Below are positions 1-8,049 of a DNA stretch of 64,000 nucleotides, one piece after another (the first letter of the stretch is position 1; every line of letters begins with the position of its first letter). The notes under the pieces are model-generated. The model had not been told where the DNA came from and did no database searches. It saw nothing but the letters and a program-made list of their open reading frames with translations. Both the position numbers and the translations under genes were made by a program. The DNA is from UBA9676 sp963730065 (GTDB lineage Bacteria; Actinomycetota; Actinomycetes; Streptosporangiales; Streptosporangiaceae). Location of the stretch: positions 62,001-126,000 of the forward strand of contig CAVSQL010000024.1 of the NCBI GenBank assembly GCA_963730065.1. Direction: 5' to 3'.

Positions 1-31
1 CGCGCAGTTCCGGAAGCATAGTAGCGACTAC

Positions 32-49
32 CTGATAAGGATGAGGTCG
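32..49 (+). repeat. tRNA-Ile 3'-half scar, copy 1 (degenerate)
   Basis: Begins CTGATAAGGATGAGGTCG, the anticodon-loop to variable-loop part of a tRNA-Ile(GAT), as in the better copies at 2105, 15136 and 18065. The T-arm and acceptor that follow are too altered to pair. No 5' half is present, so it is a scar and not a gene. Confidence 0.6.
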
Positions 50-266
50 AGGGTTCAGGCTCGGCTAGACCTATGGGCCGAAACCCCCGATCGTAGGGAG
101 TAGCGAGCAAAACGGTCGCTGACCGACCATCCAGCGCTCTTGACCTGAGCGGCCACCGGTCCTTCGGGTCCGGCCACGACCCTTGCCGGTGAGTGCTCGT
201 GCTTGGCACGGGAGGCCCCGCTATTGCGGGCATTGGCATACCTATAAACGTTAAGGAGGGGTTGAC

Positions 267-1187
267 ATGACGAATGCGGCATCACCGTCACCTGACCGGC
301 CGGGACGGGCTGTCCTGCGCGGCCTGCTGGATCTTCGGCCCAGTGCTGGCGCTGAGCGCCCCGCCGCCGACGAGGCCGTGGCTCAAGGGCTGGCTGCGGC
401 CAAGGTGTACACGTTCGCGAGCGCCGACTATCCGGGCGCGGCGCAGTCAGACGTTTTCGACACCGACGGCACCACCACGGTCGGGGCGTTCGTCTTCGAT
501 CCCAGCAACGCCAACTCGCCCACGACCGCGTTCACCTTCACCGGCGGGGACTACCAGATCCTCACCGTCCCGGGCTCGAACACAAGCATCGCCACCGGCA
601 TCAATGGGGCCGGCCTGATCGTCGGGGTGTACGCGGACCTGGCCAACGTGGAGCACGGCTTCGCGGACCAGGGCGGCACTTTCAGCAGCGTAGACTTCCC
701 CGGCGCCAGCTCGACCCAGGTCATCGGCGTCAACGATGCCGGGGACATCGTCGGCAGTTACTTCGACGCGGCCAACGCCGAGCATGGGTTCGTCAGCAGC
801 GGCGGCACCTTCACCGCCATCAACTTCCCCGGGGCCACCTCGACCGCGGCCGCCGGGATCAACACCGCCGGCGATGTCGTCGGGGCCTGGTCCGATGCCA
901 CGGGTTCCCACGGCTTTGTGCTCCGGGCCGGGGCGTTCACTCCGATCAGCTTTCCGCTCGCCACCGGCACGACCGCCTTCGGCATCAACGACGCCGGGGA
1001 GATGGCCGGCTACTACACCGACGCCGCCGGGAACACCCACGGCTTCATCTACGCCGGCGGCGCGTTCAGCACCGTGGACGTCGCAGGCGCCCGCAGCACG
1101 CAACTGACACGCATCAAGAACGGGGGACCCATCAGCGGTGTCTGCTCCGACGCGGTCAATGGAGTACACGGCCTCCTCGGTCGATGA
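267..1187 (+). CDS. HAF-repeat protein (probable extracellular repeat protein)
   Basis: 306 residues. From about residue 45 to the end it is built of five or more repeats of about 40 residues with the pattern F..I(D/N)FPGA..T...GIN.AGD.VG.Y.DA....HGF, the HAF-type repeat found in predicted secreted proteins. The function of these repeats is not known. AAGGAGG at 253-259 stands 7 bases before the ATG. The N-terminus in this frame has no signal peptide, whereas the next frame (ATG at 274) encodes a hydrophobic stretch ending LALSAPP that looks like one. A small indel near 330-390 may therefore have separated the signal from the repeat domain. It lies between two tRNA-Ile scars, so it was probably acquired. 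Confidence 0.8.
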   Translation: MTNAASPSPDRPGRAVLRGLLDLRPSAGAERPAADEAVAQGLAAAKVYTFASADYPGAAQSDVFDTDGTTTVGAFVFDPSNANSPTTAFTFTGGDYQILTVPGSNTSIATGINGAGLIVGVYADLANVEHGFADQGGTFSSVDFPGASSTQVIGVNDAGDIVGSYFDAANAEHGFVSSGGTFTAINFPGATSTAAAGINTAGDVVGAWSDATGSHGFVLRAGAFTPISFPLATGTTAFGINDAGEMAGYYTDAAGNTHGFIYAGGAFSTVDVAGARSTQLTRIKNGGPISGVCSDAVNGVHGLLGR

Positions 1188-1568
1188 GCCGAACCTGCGG
1201 GACCAACCCGCAGGGGTGAGGCCTGCCAGCTACCTGCACGATCACCATGCCCTTACCGTGCCTGACCGGGCGGCGGGCCTGAAGCGTGGTGGCCTGACTT
1301 TGGCCGTATAACAGTGCACGACAACGCAAGACGACACCAGCCAGTGAGAGCCATCCTGGCAGGCCAGCTAGCAAGCGCCCAGGTCGCTGGCACGCGCGGC
1401 ACTGTCTACGGATGTTCCCGACCGACCTGCGGCCGGCCCTGGCGTGCTCGTATGACAGATGCTGGCTTTCAGGGGTGGCCATGGCGGCACCGCTGTGGAA
1501 GGATCACCCGCGGTGTTCGCCGTGGCCGTCGGGTGGGACGGCCAGCATGGTCAAGGGGGGGATCGGAT
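1188..1568. other. Gene-free stretch
   Basis: I see no credible coding frame here. It holds the 3' flank of the HAF gene and the purine-rich ribosome site (GGGGGG at about 1555-1561) of the next gene. Confidence 0.5.
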
Positions 1569-1874
1569 ATGTGGGCGCAGCTCATGAGGTGGCGGTTGCA
1601 GCCGGGCAAAGATACGGCTGGACTGCGCGAGCAGCTGCAGGCGGTCGAGCAACCCGGTTCGGGCCTGCTGCGGACGATGATCATGCAAGACCAGAAGGAC
1701 CCTGACCAGTTCTATACCCTGGTCGTGTTCGAGAGCGAGGAGAAGGCGCGTGCCCGCGAGCGCGACCCGCGCCGCCAGGAGGGGGTGCAAGCGCTTCGGG
1801 CGATGCTGGCCGACATACTCGTGAGCCCGCCGGAGTTCACCGATCTGGCCGTTGTGGAAGAGTGGACTGGGTAG
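1569..1874 (+). CDS. ABM-like dimeric alpha/beta-barrel protein
   Basis: 101 residues from the ATG that follows a G-run ribosome site. The N-terminus (MWAQLMRWRLQPGKD), a central strand FYTLVVFESEE and the RE..P......G.QALRAML helix match the antibiotic-biosynthesis-monooxygenase / ferredoxin-like dimeric barrel fold. These are small cytoplasmic proteins whose substrates usually cannot be told from sequence. No catalytic residue can be assigned. It sits alone, about 230 bases upstream of a tRNA-Ile scar. A longer in-frame start upstream exists but lacks a ribosome site. Confidence 0.6.
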   Translation: MWAQLMRWRLQPGKDTAGLREQLQAVEQPGSGLLRTMIMQDQKDPDQFYTLVVFESEEKARARERDPRRQEGVQALRAMLADILVSPPEFTDLAVVEEWTG

Positions 1875-1995
1875 GCGGGCCCGGAGGGCAGCGGCCTGTT
1901 CCGGTCACCTAGCGGGCGGGCTGGAGACGCCAGCGAACGCCAGGTCGGTACCAGCCTCGGTATTTGACCGGTTGCCACCCGAGATCCGCGGGGAA

Positions 1996-2018
1996 GGTGA
2001 CAACACCAGGTGACAACA
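1996..2018 (+). repeat. Paired GGTGACAACA repeats (integrase arm-site-like)
   Basis: GGTGACAACA occurs at 1996-2005 and again at 2009-2018, 13 bases apart. A near-identical pair is at 48389-48409 and a GTGACAGCA pair at 15029-15049. Together with a tRNA 3'-end copy 90 bases downstream, they resemble arm-type binding sites of a tyrosine integrase. This is an inference from layout. Confidence 0.45.
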
Positions 2019-2104
2019 ACTGGGTCTTGTCCTGCTGGGCGTACCCACAGGCATGCACCCTTATTGACCTCGCGGAATCCGGTCAAGCGGCGGCTGGAAT
2101 TCAA

Positions 2105-2149
2105 CTGATAAGGATGAGGTCGGTGGTTCAAGTCCACCTAGGCCCACCC
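2105..2149 (+). repeat. tRNA-Ile 3'-half scar, copy 2 (best preserved)
   Basis: Runs from the anticodon loop (CTGATAA) through a perfect T-arm (GGTGG, TTCAAGT, CCACC) to the acceptor strand TAGGCCC plus ACC. The 5' half of the tRNA is absent, so this is an att-type copy left by integration at a tRNA-Ile gene, not a functional tRNA. It is followed by CCCAGGTCAAGCGGCC, also seen in similar form after the tRNA-Ala copy at 51036. Confidence 0.85.
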
Positions 2150-2283
2150 AGGTCAAGCGGCCTTAGCTTGATCATCTAAGCGCCAGTACCGTGGTGTGCC
2201 ACGCCCGTGCCAGATGCCGTCGAGTCAGCCTGCTCAGACCGCAGCTTCGTAGCTACAAGAGCACCGAGAGTGTCGGCCAATGC

Positions 2284-2505
2284 ACGCTGCCGTTCGCTCG
2301 CTATACCAGCAGCAACGAGGTCCGGCAGGAGTTCTCGATCGTCTTCACCGCCAAGCCCATCCGAGGTGAGCTGCGATCCAGCAGCGAGTCATCCGAACCC
2401 CAATGGGTCTCCCCGACCGCCATCCCTGGCCTGCAGATGCACCCGTCGATGCGCCAGCGCATCCAGCACTACCTCGACCAGTGGCCCGCGCCCTACCTGG
2501 GCTCA
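2284..2505 (+). pseudogene. NUDIX hydrolase C-terminal remnant
   Basis: The frame reads EVRQEFSIVFTAKPI, GELRSSSESSEPQWV and HPSMRQRIQHYLDQWPAPYLG, the C-terminal half of an actinobacterial NUDIX hydrolase. The Nudix box and N-terminus are missing and no start is visible. The family's usual stop is lost, so the frame runs on into the 3' end of the convergent HD gene. It is a dead fragment directly downstream of a tRNA-Ile scar. Confidence 0.6.
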
Positions 2506-3038
2506 ACGGCGAGCATCTCCTCGATGCGCCCGGCCGTGGTCAAGATCTCAGATGCGGCCCGTTCCACAAACCGCGTCACCTCATGATCGGGACCATACCT
2601 GCCACGGATCTCCACCAGCCGATCAGCAGGCCGCACGTAGTCACCGCCAGGCCCAGTCATCATGTCGCAATACAGCATGGCATCGCTAAGCAGTGCGTCT
2701 CCCGGCCTGAACTCCAACGCGAGAGCACCGCCCAGGCCGCGAACCTCGGCCTCTATCTGGGCGCACGAGTGGTAAGCAACCAGGCTCACAACTTGGGCGT
2801 CGATCCCAATCCGGCGAAGATAGCGGGCGCCGTCCAGCGGGTGGAGGCCCGTCTCCACCAGTTCCGGCGCGTACCCGATGTCGTGGAGCCAAGCCGCTGC
2901 CACGAGGTCTTCAGACAGCGACAACTGCTTAGCGGTCCACCTAGCCCGCCGAGCAACCGACCGTACATGCCGCCAGCGGCGCGGCAACTCAGCCGCGAGC
3001 ATCTTCTCAGCAAGCCTGGCGGCATCATCGCTGTCCAT
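2493..3038 (-). CDS. HD-domain phosphohydrolase-like protein
   Basis: 181 residues. A His in the HVRSVARRA helix, the HD pair in AAWLHDIGYAPEL, and a later His (VSLVAYHSC) and Asp (DAMLYCDMM) give the metal-binding pattern of the HD superfamily, whose members hydrolyse phosphate esters of nucleotides or other substrates. It is a stand-alone HD domain without a sensor or synthetase partner, so the substrate is open. The ATG at 3038 has GGAG five bases upstream. A GTG three bases earlier is too close to it. It overlaps the tail of the NUDIX remnant by a few bases. Confidence 0.75.
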   Translation of the reverse strand: MDSDDAARLAEKMLAAELPRRWRHVRSVARRARWTAKQLSLSEDLVAAAWLHDIGYAPELVETGLHPLDGARYLRRIGIDAQVVSLVAYHSCAQIEAEVRGLGGALALEFRPGDALLSDAMLYCDMMTGPGGDYVRPADRLVEIRGRYGPDHEVTRFVERAASEILTTAGRIEEMLAVEPR

Positions 3039-3227
3039 CACATCTCCGACGGTACCGGCGCAGCCGCACTACGTCGATAACTGTTACTTACGTCACTCAA
3101 CTCCCTCACGTCCCATGTGATCCGCCAACAGATGCGCGACACATGTCCGCCAGCTGACGTGCGACAGGTACTGAGAACGCCTACCGTGGCGGATGCACGG
3201 TCGATACGACGACGGGAGGACGGGCCT

Positions 3228-3668
3228 ATGTCACATGTACGACGCTTCGACCACGTCGGCCTCACGGTCGCAGATCTCGACGTCGTGACCGCCTTCTTCG
3301 TGGCGCTGGGCCTGGAGGTCGAGGGCAGGACGTTCGTCGAGGGCGAGTTCTTGGACACGGTCTGCGGCATTCCCGACTCCCGCACCGAGATCGTCATGCT
3401 GAAGCCGCCCGACGATGGCACCCGCCTGGAGCTCTCGAGCTTCATGCGACCCGGCTCCGTGCCGGGCTCACCGGCCGCCACGGCCAACGAGCTGGGATTG
3501 CGCAACGTGGCCTTCGAGGTCAACGACCTGCAGGCGGCTGTCGATTGGGCAGCTACCGAGGGCTACGGACTGGTCGGTGGCATCGGCGAGTACGAGGGCG
3601 CTTGGCGGATGGCCTACGTCCGGGGGCCGGAAGGGATCATCGTCTCGCTGGCCGAGCGCATCGGCTGA
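3228..3668 (+). CDS. VOC-family (glyoxalase/dioxygenase-like) protein
   Basis: 146 residues. It has two beta-alpha-beta modules: RFDHVGLTVADLDVVTAFF at the start, GLRNVAFEVNDLQAAVDW in the middle, and a C-terminal YVRGPEGIIVSLAERIG. His in DHVG and Glu in LELSSF are usual metal-site positions of the family, but the final Glu position reads Ser (IVSLAE) and the metal set is incomplete. The reaction is unknown. GGGAGGA ends 8 bases before the ATG. It is a single gene followed at once by a strong hairpin. Confidence 0.75.
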   Translation: MSHVRRFDHVGLTVADLDVVTAFFVALGLEVEGRTFVEGEFLDTVCGIPDSRTEIVMLKPPDDGTRLELSSFMRPGSVPGSPAATANELGLRNVAFEVNDLQAAVDWAATEGYGLVGGIGEYEGAWRMAYVRGPEGIIVSLAERIG

Positions 3669-3672
3669 GCCT

Positions 3673-3708
3673 CGCAACGCCCGCATCTGCCGAATAGCGG
3701 GCGTTGCG
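3673..3708 (+). terminator. 12-bp hairpin after the VOC gene
   Basis: CGCAACGCCCGC (3673-3684) pairs perfectly with GCGGGCGTTGCG (3697-3708) around a 12-base loop, starting 5 bases after the stop codon. There is no T-run, as is common in high-GC actinobacteria. Confidence 0.65.
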
Positions 3709-3944
3709 TGCACGCATGCTTATGCACTGACCGGCATGCTCACTCGTCGTCTTGAGGCAGACCGTGTTCCGCGAAGCTGAGCGGCCCAGCGTCGTCATGA
3801 ATGCGCGGGGCACGCCGAGCGCCGATTAGTGCGCCTCGGAGTCGGCTCGCCCAGCATGGCGGCCTATACGCAGATGGGCCAGTTCTGTGCGCGGGAGTCT
3901 GCGAGCAGGCATTCCTTATCGCGGGTCAAATGAGTGCGCCTTTT

Positions 3945-4413
3945 TCAACCAGCGATCTCGCGGGTCTGAAGTACATGGATGGCCTTGGCGAGTTGCCCGG
4001 CGCGCCAGCGGCAGCAGCGGAGTTTGCGCAGGATGCGCCAGGTCCTCAGCTGGGCGTTGGGCACGCTCGCCGCGCGCGCAGCTGGGCATGGGCCCGGTTG
4101 GCGGCCTTTTGCGAGGGTTTCTTGTTCCGCCCCCGGTACGGGTGATCACAGGTTCCCCTGCGCCGGTATAACCCTTGTCCGCGAGCACGATTAACCCAGC
4201 GGCGGCCAGCTCGCGTACGTGCCCTATCGCCAAGCGGTCGCGGGTGCCACTCCGAACCCGGCGCCCAGCTCGGCGAAGGTCTCCCCCTTGCGCAGGTGAA
4301 CCAAGACCAGCAGCGCCTGCTGCCCGCAGTTCAGCTTGCGCGGGCACCAGCCCGATCTTCCTGCGGTGACGGCGGACCACACCGGACAGGTAGGTCAACG
4401 CCGTACAAGACAA
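3945..4413 (-). pseudogene. IS5-family transposase remnant
   Basis: Several minus-strand frames together read as a DDE transposase of the IS5/DDE_Tnp_4 type. They show a start-like block MSCTALTYLSGVVRRHRRKI, a middle block AAAGLIVLADKGYTGAGEP, and a tail AKAIHVLQTREIAG with its stop at 3945. At least two frameshifts and internal loss separate these blocks, so it cannot be functional. Terminal inverted repeats are not obvious. It lies just upstream of the CHAT operon and marks insertion-prone DNA. Confidence 0.7.
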
Positions 4414-4628
4414 CGGCAGCGCGGCACGGTAAAAAGCATCAGGGCCCCTGGGCAGACGAACGAGATTGTGGTGATCGCTTCAACTACAAAGGGGCTTCAC
4501 CGTGCCCCAAGCCGACACGCCGCCCCTGATCAGTGCATAGGCCGGACAACCCCAAGATCAGGCAAAAAGGAACGTTCTCCACTCCTACTCCTGAAGAAGG
4601 CGTGTCATCATTTAGGGGGAGGTGGCCA

Positions 4629-4991
4629 GTGACCTTGAAGATGACACTGTCACGAGACCTCGTCAAGGAGCTAGGCGAGACCGTCGAACAGGTACCAACA
4701 CCCATGGGGGCTGAGGTGGTGCTCGCCGTCGTGAGCGCGCTAGGTCCTAGTCTGACGATCGCCACAACCAGGTTCTTCTCGCTCGACACCTTTCGCGATG
4801 CGTTGCACCGCTGGTGCAGGCGCAGCCTAGGGCCGGTTCGTATCTCCGGTGAGCGCGGTGAGAGCAAGTTCTCCTTTGTCTTCGACGAGAACACAGCACT
4901 TGAGATGGCGACAGAGACCGCTCAATTTGTCGCCAAGTTCCTCGCGACTCAACCAGGTGCGCTCGGGGGATCAACATCTAAGAAGCCTTGA
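4629..4991 (+). CDS. Small first component of the CHAT operon
   Basis: 120 residues from GTG 4629, chosen because GGGGGAGG ends 6 bases upstream. An in-frame ATG at 4533 has no such site. It shows alternating strands and helices (MTLSRDLVKELGE, PMGAEVVLAVVSALGPSL, KFSFVFDENTALEMATETA) and is rich in Thr and Ser. I do not recognise a named family with certainty. In size and position it resembles the short constant components encoded ahead of effector genes in actinobacterial conflict systems. Its stop overlaps the next start by 4 bases, so it is translated together with the next two genes. Confidence 0.65.
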   Translation: MTLKMTLSRDLVKELGETVEQVPTPMGAEVVLAVVSALGPSLTIATTRFFSLDTFRDALHRWCRRSLGPVRISGERGESKFSFVFDENTALEMATETAQFVAKFLATQPGALGGSTSKKP

Positions 4992-5551
4992 ACGCCGTGA
5001 ACTACCGACGGGTTTGCGAGATCTTTGTCGTCGGTAACATGGCCAAGCCCAGTCAACCTGAGGCAGCGTCCATAATCCTCAGCCGAATCGAGCAGCTCCT
5101 GGCGAACGTGGGTTCCTGGTCCAATGAGCGCGTCTGTCAAGCGGTAACGGATGAGGCGCGACGACGTCGCTTCACTGAGAGCGTCTGGGACCGCAGGACA
5201 GTGGGGTTGGATGATCTCGCGGTCTGGCCGCGCATGGGCGGCTTGCCCTCCGCTGCTACACGCGGATCGGCGGCTGAGGCCGCGCGGCACATTCTGGAGA
5301 GCGGAATACCCCAGAAGGCCTCTCGCCTCCGTACGCTCGTCGAGGCAGCCAGACGCGACTCTCCCGGCATTGAGCGGGTGTGCAGGGCTCTGCCTCTGAT
5401 CGCTGTCGAGTACGGCATGCTTTTCGGAGCCAAGCGTCGGCTCATGCCATGGGCGCTGGATGACGGCTCCCATAGAGCCGTGGTATTGGCGCTCATCAGC
5501 GCCCGTATGGATGTCGATGTCCTGATCGGGATGACCAGGGAGGCAGCGTGA
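4988..5551 (+). CDS. Uncharacterised middle component of the CHAT operon
   Basis: 187 residues from TTG 4988, which overlaps the upstream stop as TTGA. The ATG at 5039 is the alternative start (170 residues). It is largely helical, with no transmembrane segment and no motif I can name. It contains EAASIILSRIEQLLANVGSW, an Arg-rich patch (DEARRRRF), and helices SAAEAARHILESG and RAVVLALISAR. Its stop overlaps the CHAT gene's GTG as GTGA, so the stoichiometry of the two products is probably linked. It may be an adaptor or regulator of the protease. This is inferred from position only. Confidence 0.65.
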   Translation: MNAVNYRRVCEIFVVGNMAKPSQPEAASIILSRIEQLLANVGSWSNERVCQAVTDEARRRRFTESVWDRRTVGLDDLAVWPRMGGLPSAATRGSAAEAARHILESGIPQKASRLRTLVEAARRDSPGIERVCRALPLIAVEYGMLFGAKRRLMPWALDDGSHRAVVLALISARMDVDVLIGMTREAA

Positions 5552-7911
5552 CTTCCATGGACGCCGAGGCCTGTTACGACCGAGCATGCATGTGCTTCCG
5601 TGAGCGTCGATTCGATGAGGCTAGGAAACAGTGTGACAAGGGACTCTCTCAGCCGGACCTGGCGGTTGAGCGACGCATGGAGTTTCTCCTACTCCTCTGT
5701 GACGTGCTGCAGGCTGGAGGCCCCATTGATTGGGAGCTGGTGCTCTCATCGGCCGAAAACGCGAAGAGGATAGCAAATAGCCTTGATGATCCGATCCGCT
5801 CCATGCGCCAAGCACAGGCACTGAACAGGATGGGCGTGGCTATCCGCGCCGGGGCAGTTGCTGAAGGCCCTCAGGAATTCGACGACCGCATCTTGCAGCT
5901 GGAGAGTGCCCGCAAGCATCATGACGAAGCACGGCACAGGCTCGCTCACCTCGATGCGGAGGCCTTGCAGCTGGACCAGCGCGAGCTCCACTCGGTCATA
6001 GTCTCGGCGAACAATAACCTCGTTTCCGCGCTGGTCGAGGAGGCTCACCTCTATGGCACCCACGATGTCAACAGGGTAAAGGATTTGCTTGAGCGTGCTC
6101 TTAAGCAGTTCTCGTCTTGCCGATACGCATGCGATGGCCTGGTGCCGGAGGCGCTGGTCGCGACCTTGAACGATGAGGCGGAGGTGCTGCTCAGACTTTC
6201 ACGGGTAAGTAGGCAGGACCTCGATGTCAGAGCCCTAGCTTTCTATCGCGCTCATTCACTCGTAGCGCAGGCACTCGAGTTGCTCGATGGAATCACCGAC
6301 CGCCGAGTGCGGCTGACCTGGGAATGGCTTCTTCGCGAAAAGATCCGCTGGTCCATGGAGAATGACATGAGCCATTCGAGCCAGCTGGCACTGCGCCTCC
6401 TTGAGGACAGTAGCTCACTCAACTCGGCGCGCCTCGCTGAGCTCTCCCGGCTTGAGCGAGTCCAGTACCAGATCGCCACCGTCAACGTGTACTACATGCC
6501 GTGGAGTCCGTCCCGAGGTGGCGGACGGACTCATGATGGGTCGGCGGAGGTTCGTCTTGAGCGCACGCTTGAGCGCCTACGGCAGATGTTCCGCGACCGA
6601 CACAGGCTGAACACGATTCTGCTAAGAGACGGCTGGCATCGCCTTCACCTCGAAGATCTTCGAGTCGCGCTCGACGCAGCAGTCGAACTTGATGAGGCGG
6701 CAACAATCTGCGAAGTTATCGAGACATGCCGCGCTCAGGGGTATTCAGCCGTGCCACCGCCACAGGCGCGGCTCGCAGGCGACACCGGCGATACCACGAT
6801 GAACAGGGCGCTCGCCGCCATTGGCATCGCCACAGTCGGCTCATCGCCGGACCTCGCGGTACGGGGTGCGTCAGTGTTGCACCAGCTCGCAGAGCAGACC
6901 ATCGACGTTGATCGCGTTCGCCGATCGGCCGCTGGCGTCAACGGGTGGTGGTGGAGCGTGCTCCGGACCGGAGGGACTCTTTACTGGGCCGTCCTGACTC
7001 CCGATGCCTGCTACAGCGGGAAATACGACGAGTTGACCGACGGCGAGATCAACGTCGTACCATCGCCGATCCTCGACGAGCTTGCGCGTCGACATCGCTG
7101 CGATGATCCTCCTCTGCCGCTCGTCATTTCTCCCAGCGCCGGACTGGGGAGCATTAGCTGGGCAATACTGCCGGTCGGCGAAGAAGCCGGCCGCTATCTG
7201 GTGCGGCACGCGGACGTGCGAATCGCCCCGCCGGTGCCTCTCTTGCATGCGTGTCTGCAGCTGCCGAAGAGCGATGGGCCATGGCCGATTACCCTACTTG
7301 TCGTCGCGGACCCCCGAGGTGACCTGTCAGAGCAGGCCGAGCTGCCGGTCCGAGTTGAGAATGCGGACTTGATGGATGGCGACGGCATCATCCTTCAGTC
7401 CCGCCAAGCGACCCTCGCCAACCTGAGGGGCGCACTCGATGAGCTTCGAAATCGCGGATCTGGGGGGACGATGGTCTACAGCGGCCATGGCATCAGCCAC
7501 GGGCCAGATCCGATGGCGGACTTCGGTCTCGCCCTCGATGGAGAGGACAAACTAACGGCGCGGGACGTGATTGACAGGGCGTCGAACGCTGAGAAACCGG
7601 CGCTTCCCGCCCGAGTCGTCCTGGCAGCCTGTCGAACGATCGGCGTCGCCCGAGACACGCACGAGTGGACGTCAGTCGCGCCCGCCGCGTTGTTCGCTGG
7701 TGCCGAGGTCGTCCTAGCCACGTCCCGAGACCTTGCCAGTGACGCACCGAACCTTGACGCAACAGTCGAACTCTGCGCCACCATCTGTCGGAGCGATCAC
7801 CCCGTCGCCGCCGTGAACAGTCTCCAGCGGACTCACCTACCGGAAAACGGATCCGTCCCATCTCACCCATCCCTTTTCTACTCAGCGGTCATAGGCCGGG
7901 GCGAAGTGTGA
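5548..7911 (+). CDS. TPR-CHAT caspase-like protease
   Basis: 787 residues from GTG, with AGGGAGG upstream. Residues from about 1 to 400 are a string of helical hairpins of TPR type (for example YDRACMCFRERRFDEARKQC at the start). The C-terminal third is a CHAT domain, the caspase/separase clan of cysteine peptidases. His647 lies in MVYSGHGISHG and Cys695 in VVLAACRTIG, so the catalytic dyad is intact. The 'APAALFAGAEVVLATSRDL' segment after the Cys is typical of CHAT proteins. CHAT proteases act as effectors in bacterial conflict and cell-death systems (craspase-type Csx29 is one known example). No STAND NTPase or reverse transcriptase lies beside it. Base composition looks lower in GC than in the cox region, which suggests transfer. 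Confidence 0.85.
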   Translation: MTSMDAEACYDRACMCFRERRFDEARKQCDKGLSQPDLAVERRMEFLLLLCDVLQAGGPIDWELVLSSAENAKRIANSLDDPIRSMRQAQALNRMGVAIRAGAVAEGPQEFDDRILQLESARKHHDEARHRLAHLDAEALQLDQRELHSVIVSANNNLVSALVEEAHLYGTHDVNRVKDLLERALKQFSSCRYACDGLVPEALVATLNDEAEVLLRLSRVSRQDLDVRALAFYRAHSLVAQALELLDGITDRRVRLTWEWLLREKIRWSMENDMSHSSQLALRLLEDSSSLNSARLAELSRLERVQYQIATVNVYYMPWSPSRGGGRTHDGSAEVRLERTLERLRQMFRDRHRLNTILLRDGWHRLHLEDLRVALDAAVELDEAATICEVIETCRAQGYSAVPPPQARLAGDTGDTTMNRALAAIGIATVGSSPDLAVRGASVLHQLAEQTIDVDRVRRSAAGVNGWWWSVLRTGGTLYWAVLTPDACYSGKYDELTDGEINVVPSPILDELARRHRCDDPPLPLVISPSAGLGSISWAILPVGEEAGRYLVRHADVRIAPPVPLLHACLQLPKSDGPWPITLLVVADPRGDLSEQAELPVRVENADLMDGDGIILQSRQATLANLRGALDELRNRGSGGTMVYSGHGISHGPDPMADFGLALDGEDKLTARDVIDRASNAEKPALPARVVLAACRTIGVARDTHEWTSVAPAALFAGAEVVLATSRDLASDAPNLDATVELCATICRSDHPVAAVNSLQRTHLPENGSVPSHPSLFYSAVIGRGEV

Positions 7912-8049
7912 CTCAGGTCAAGGATCTATCAGCGCCTGTTTAACGGCTGTCTACCGACCCAGGTTGCATGATTATTCATGGCCGCCTGGTACCGGAGACG
8001 CACTATTTTGCCGCTGCGGGCGCGGTGACGATCGGAGAGGTCGGGGCGG

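Noticed and set aside
1712..2137. Minus-strand ORF beginning MDLNHRPHPYQL
   Set aside because: This peptide is the antisense of the tRNA-Ile 3' end. The same artefact recurs as GLEPPTSSLS-type peptides opposite the scars at 15136 and 18065, and as GLEPLTPC opposite the tRNA-Ala copies.
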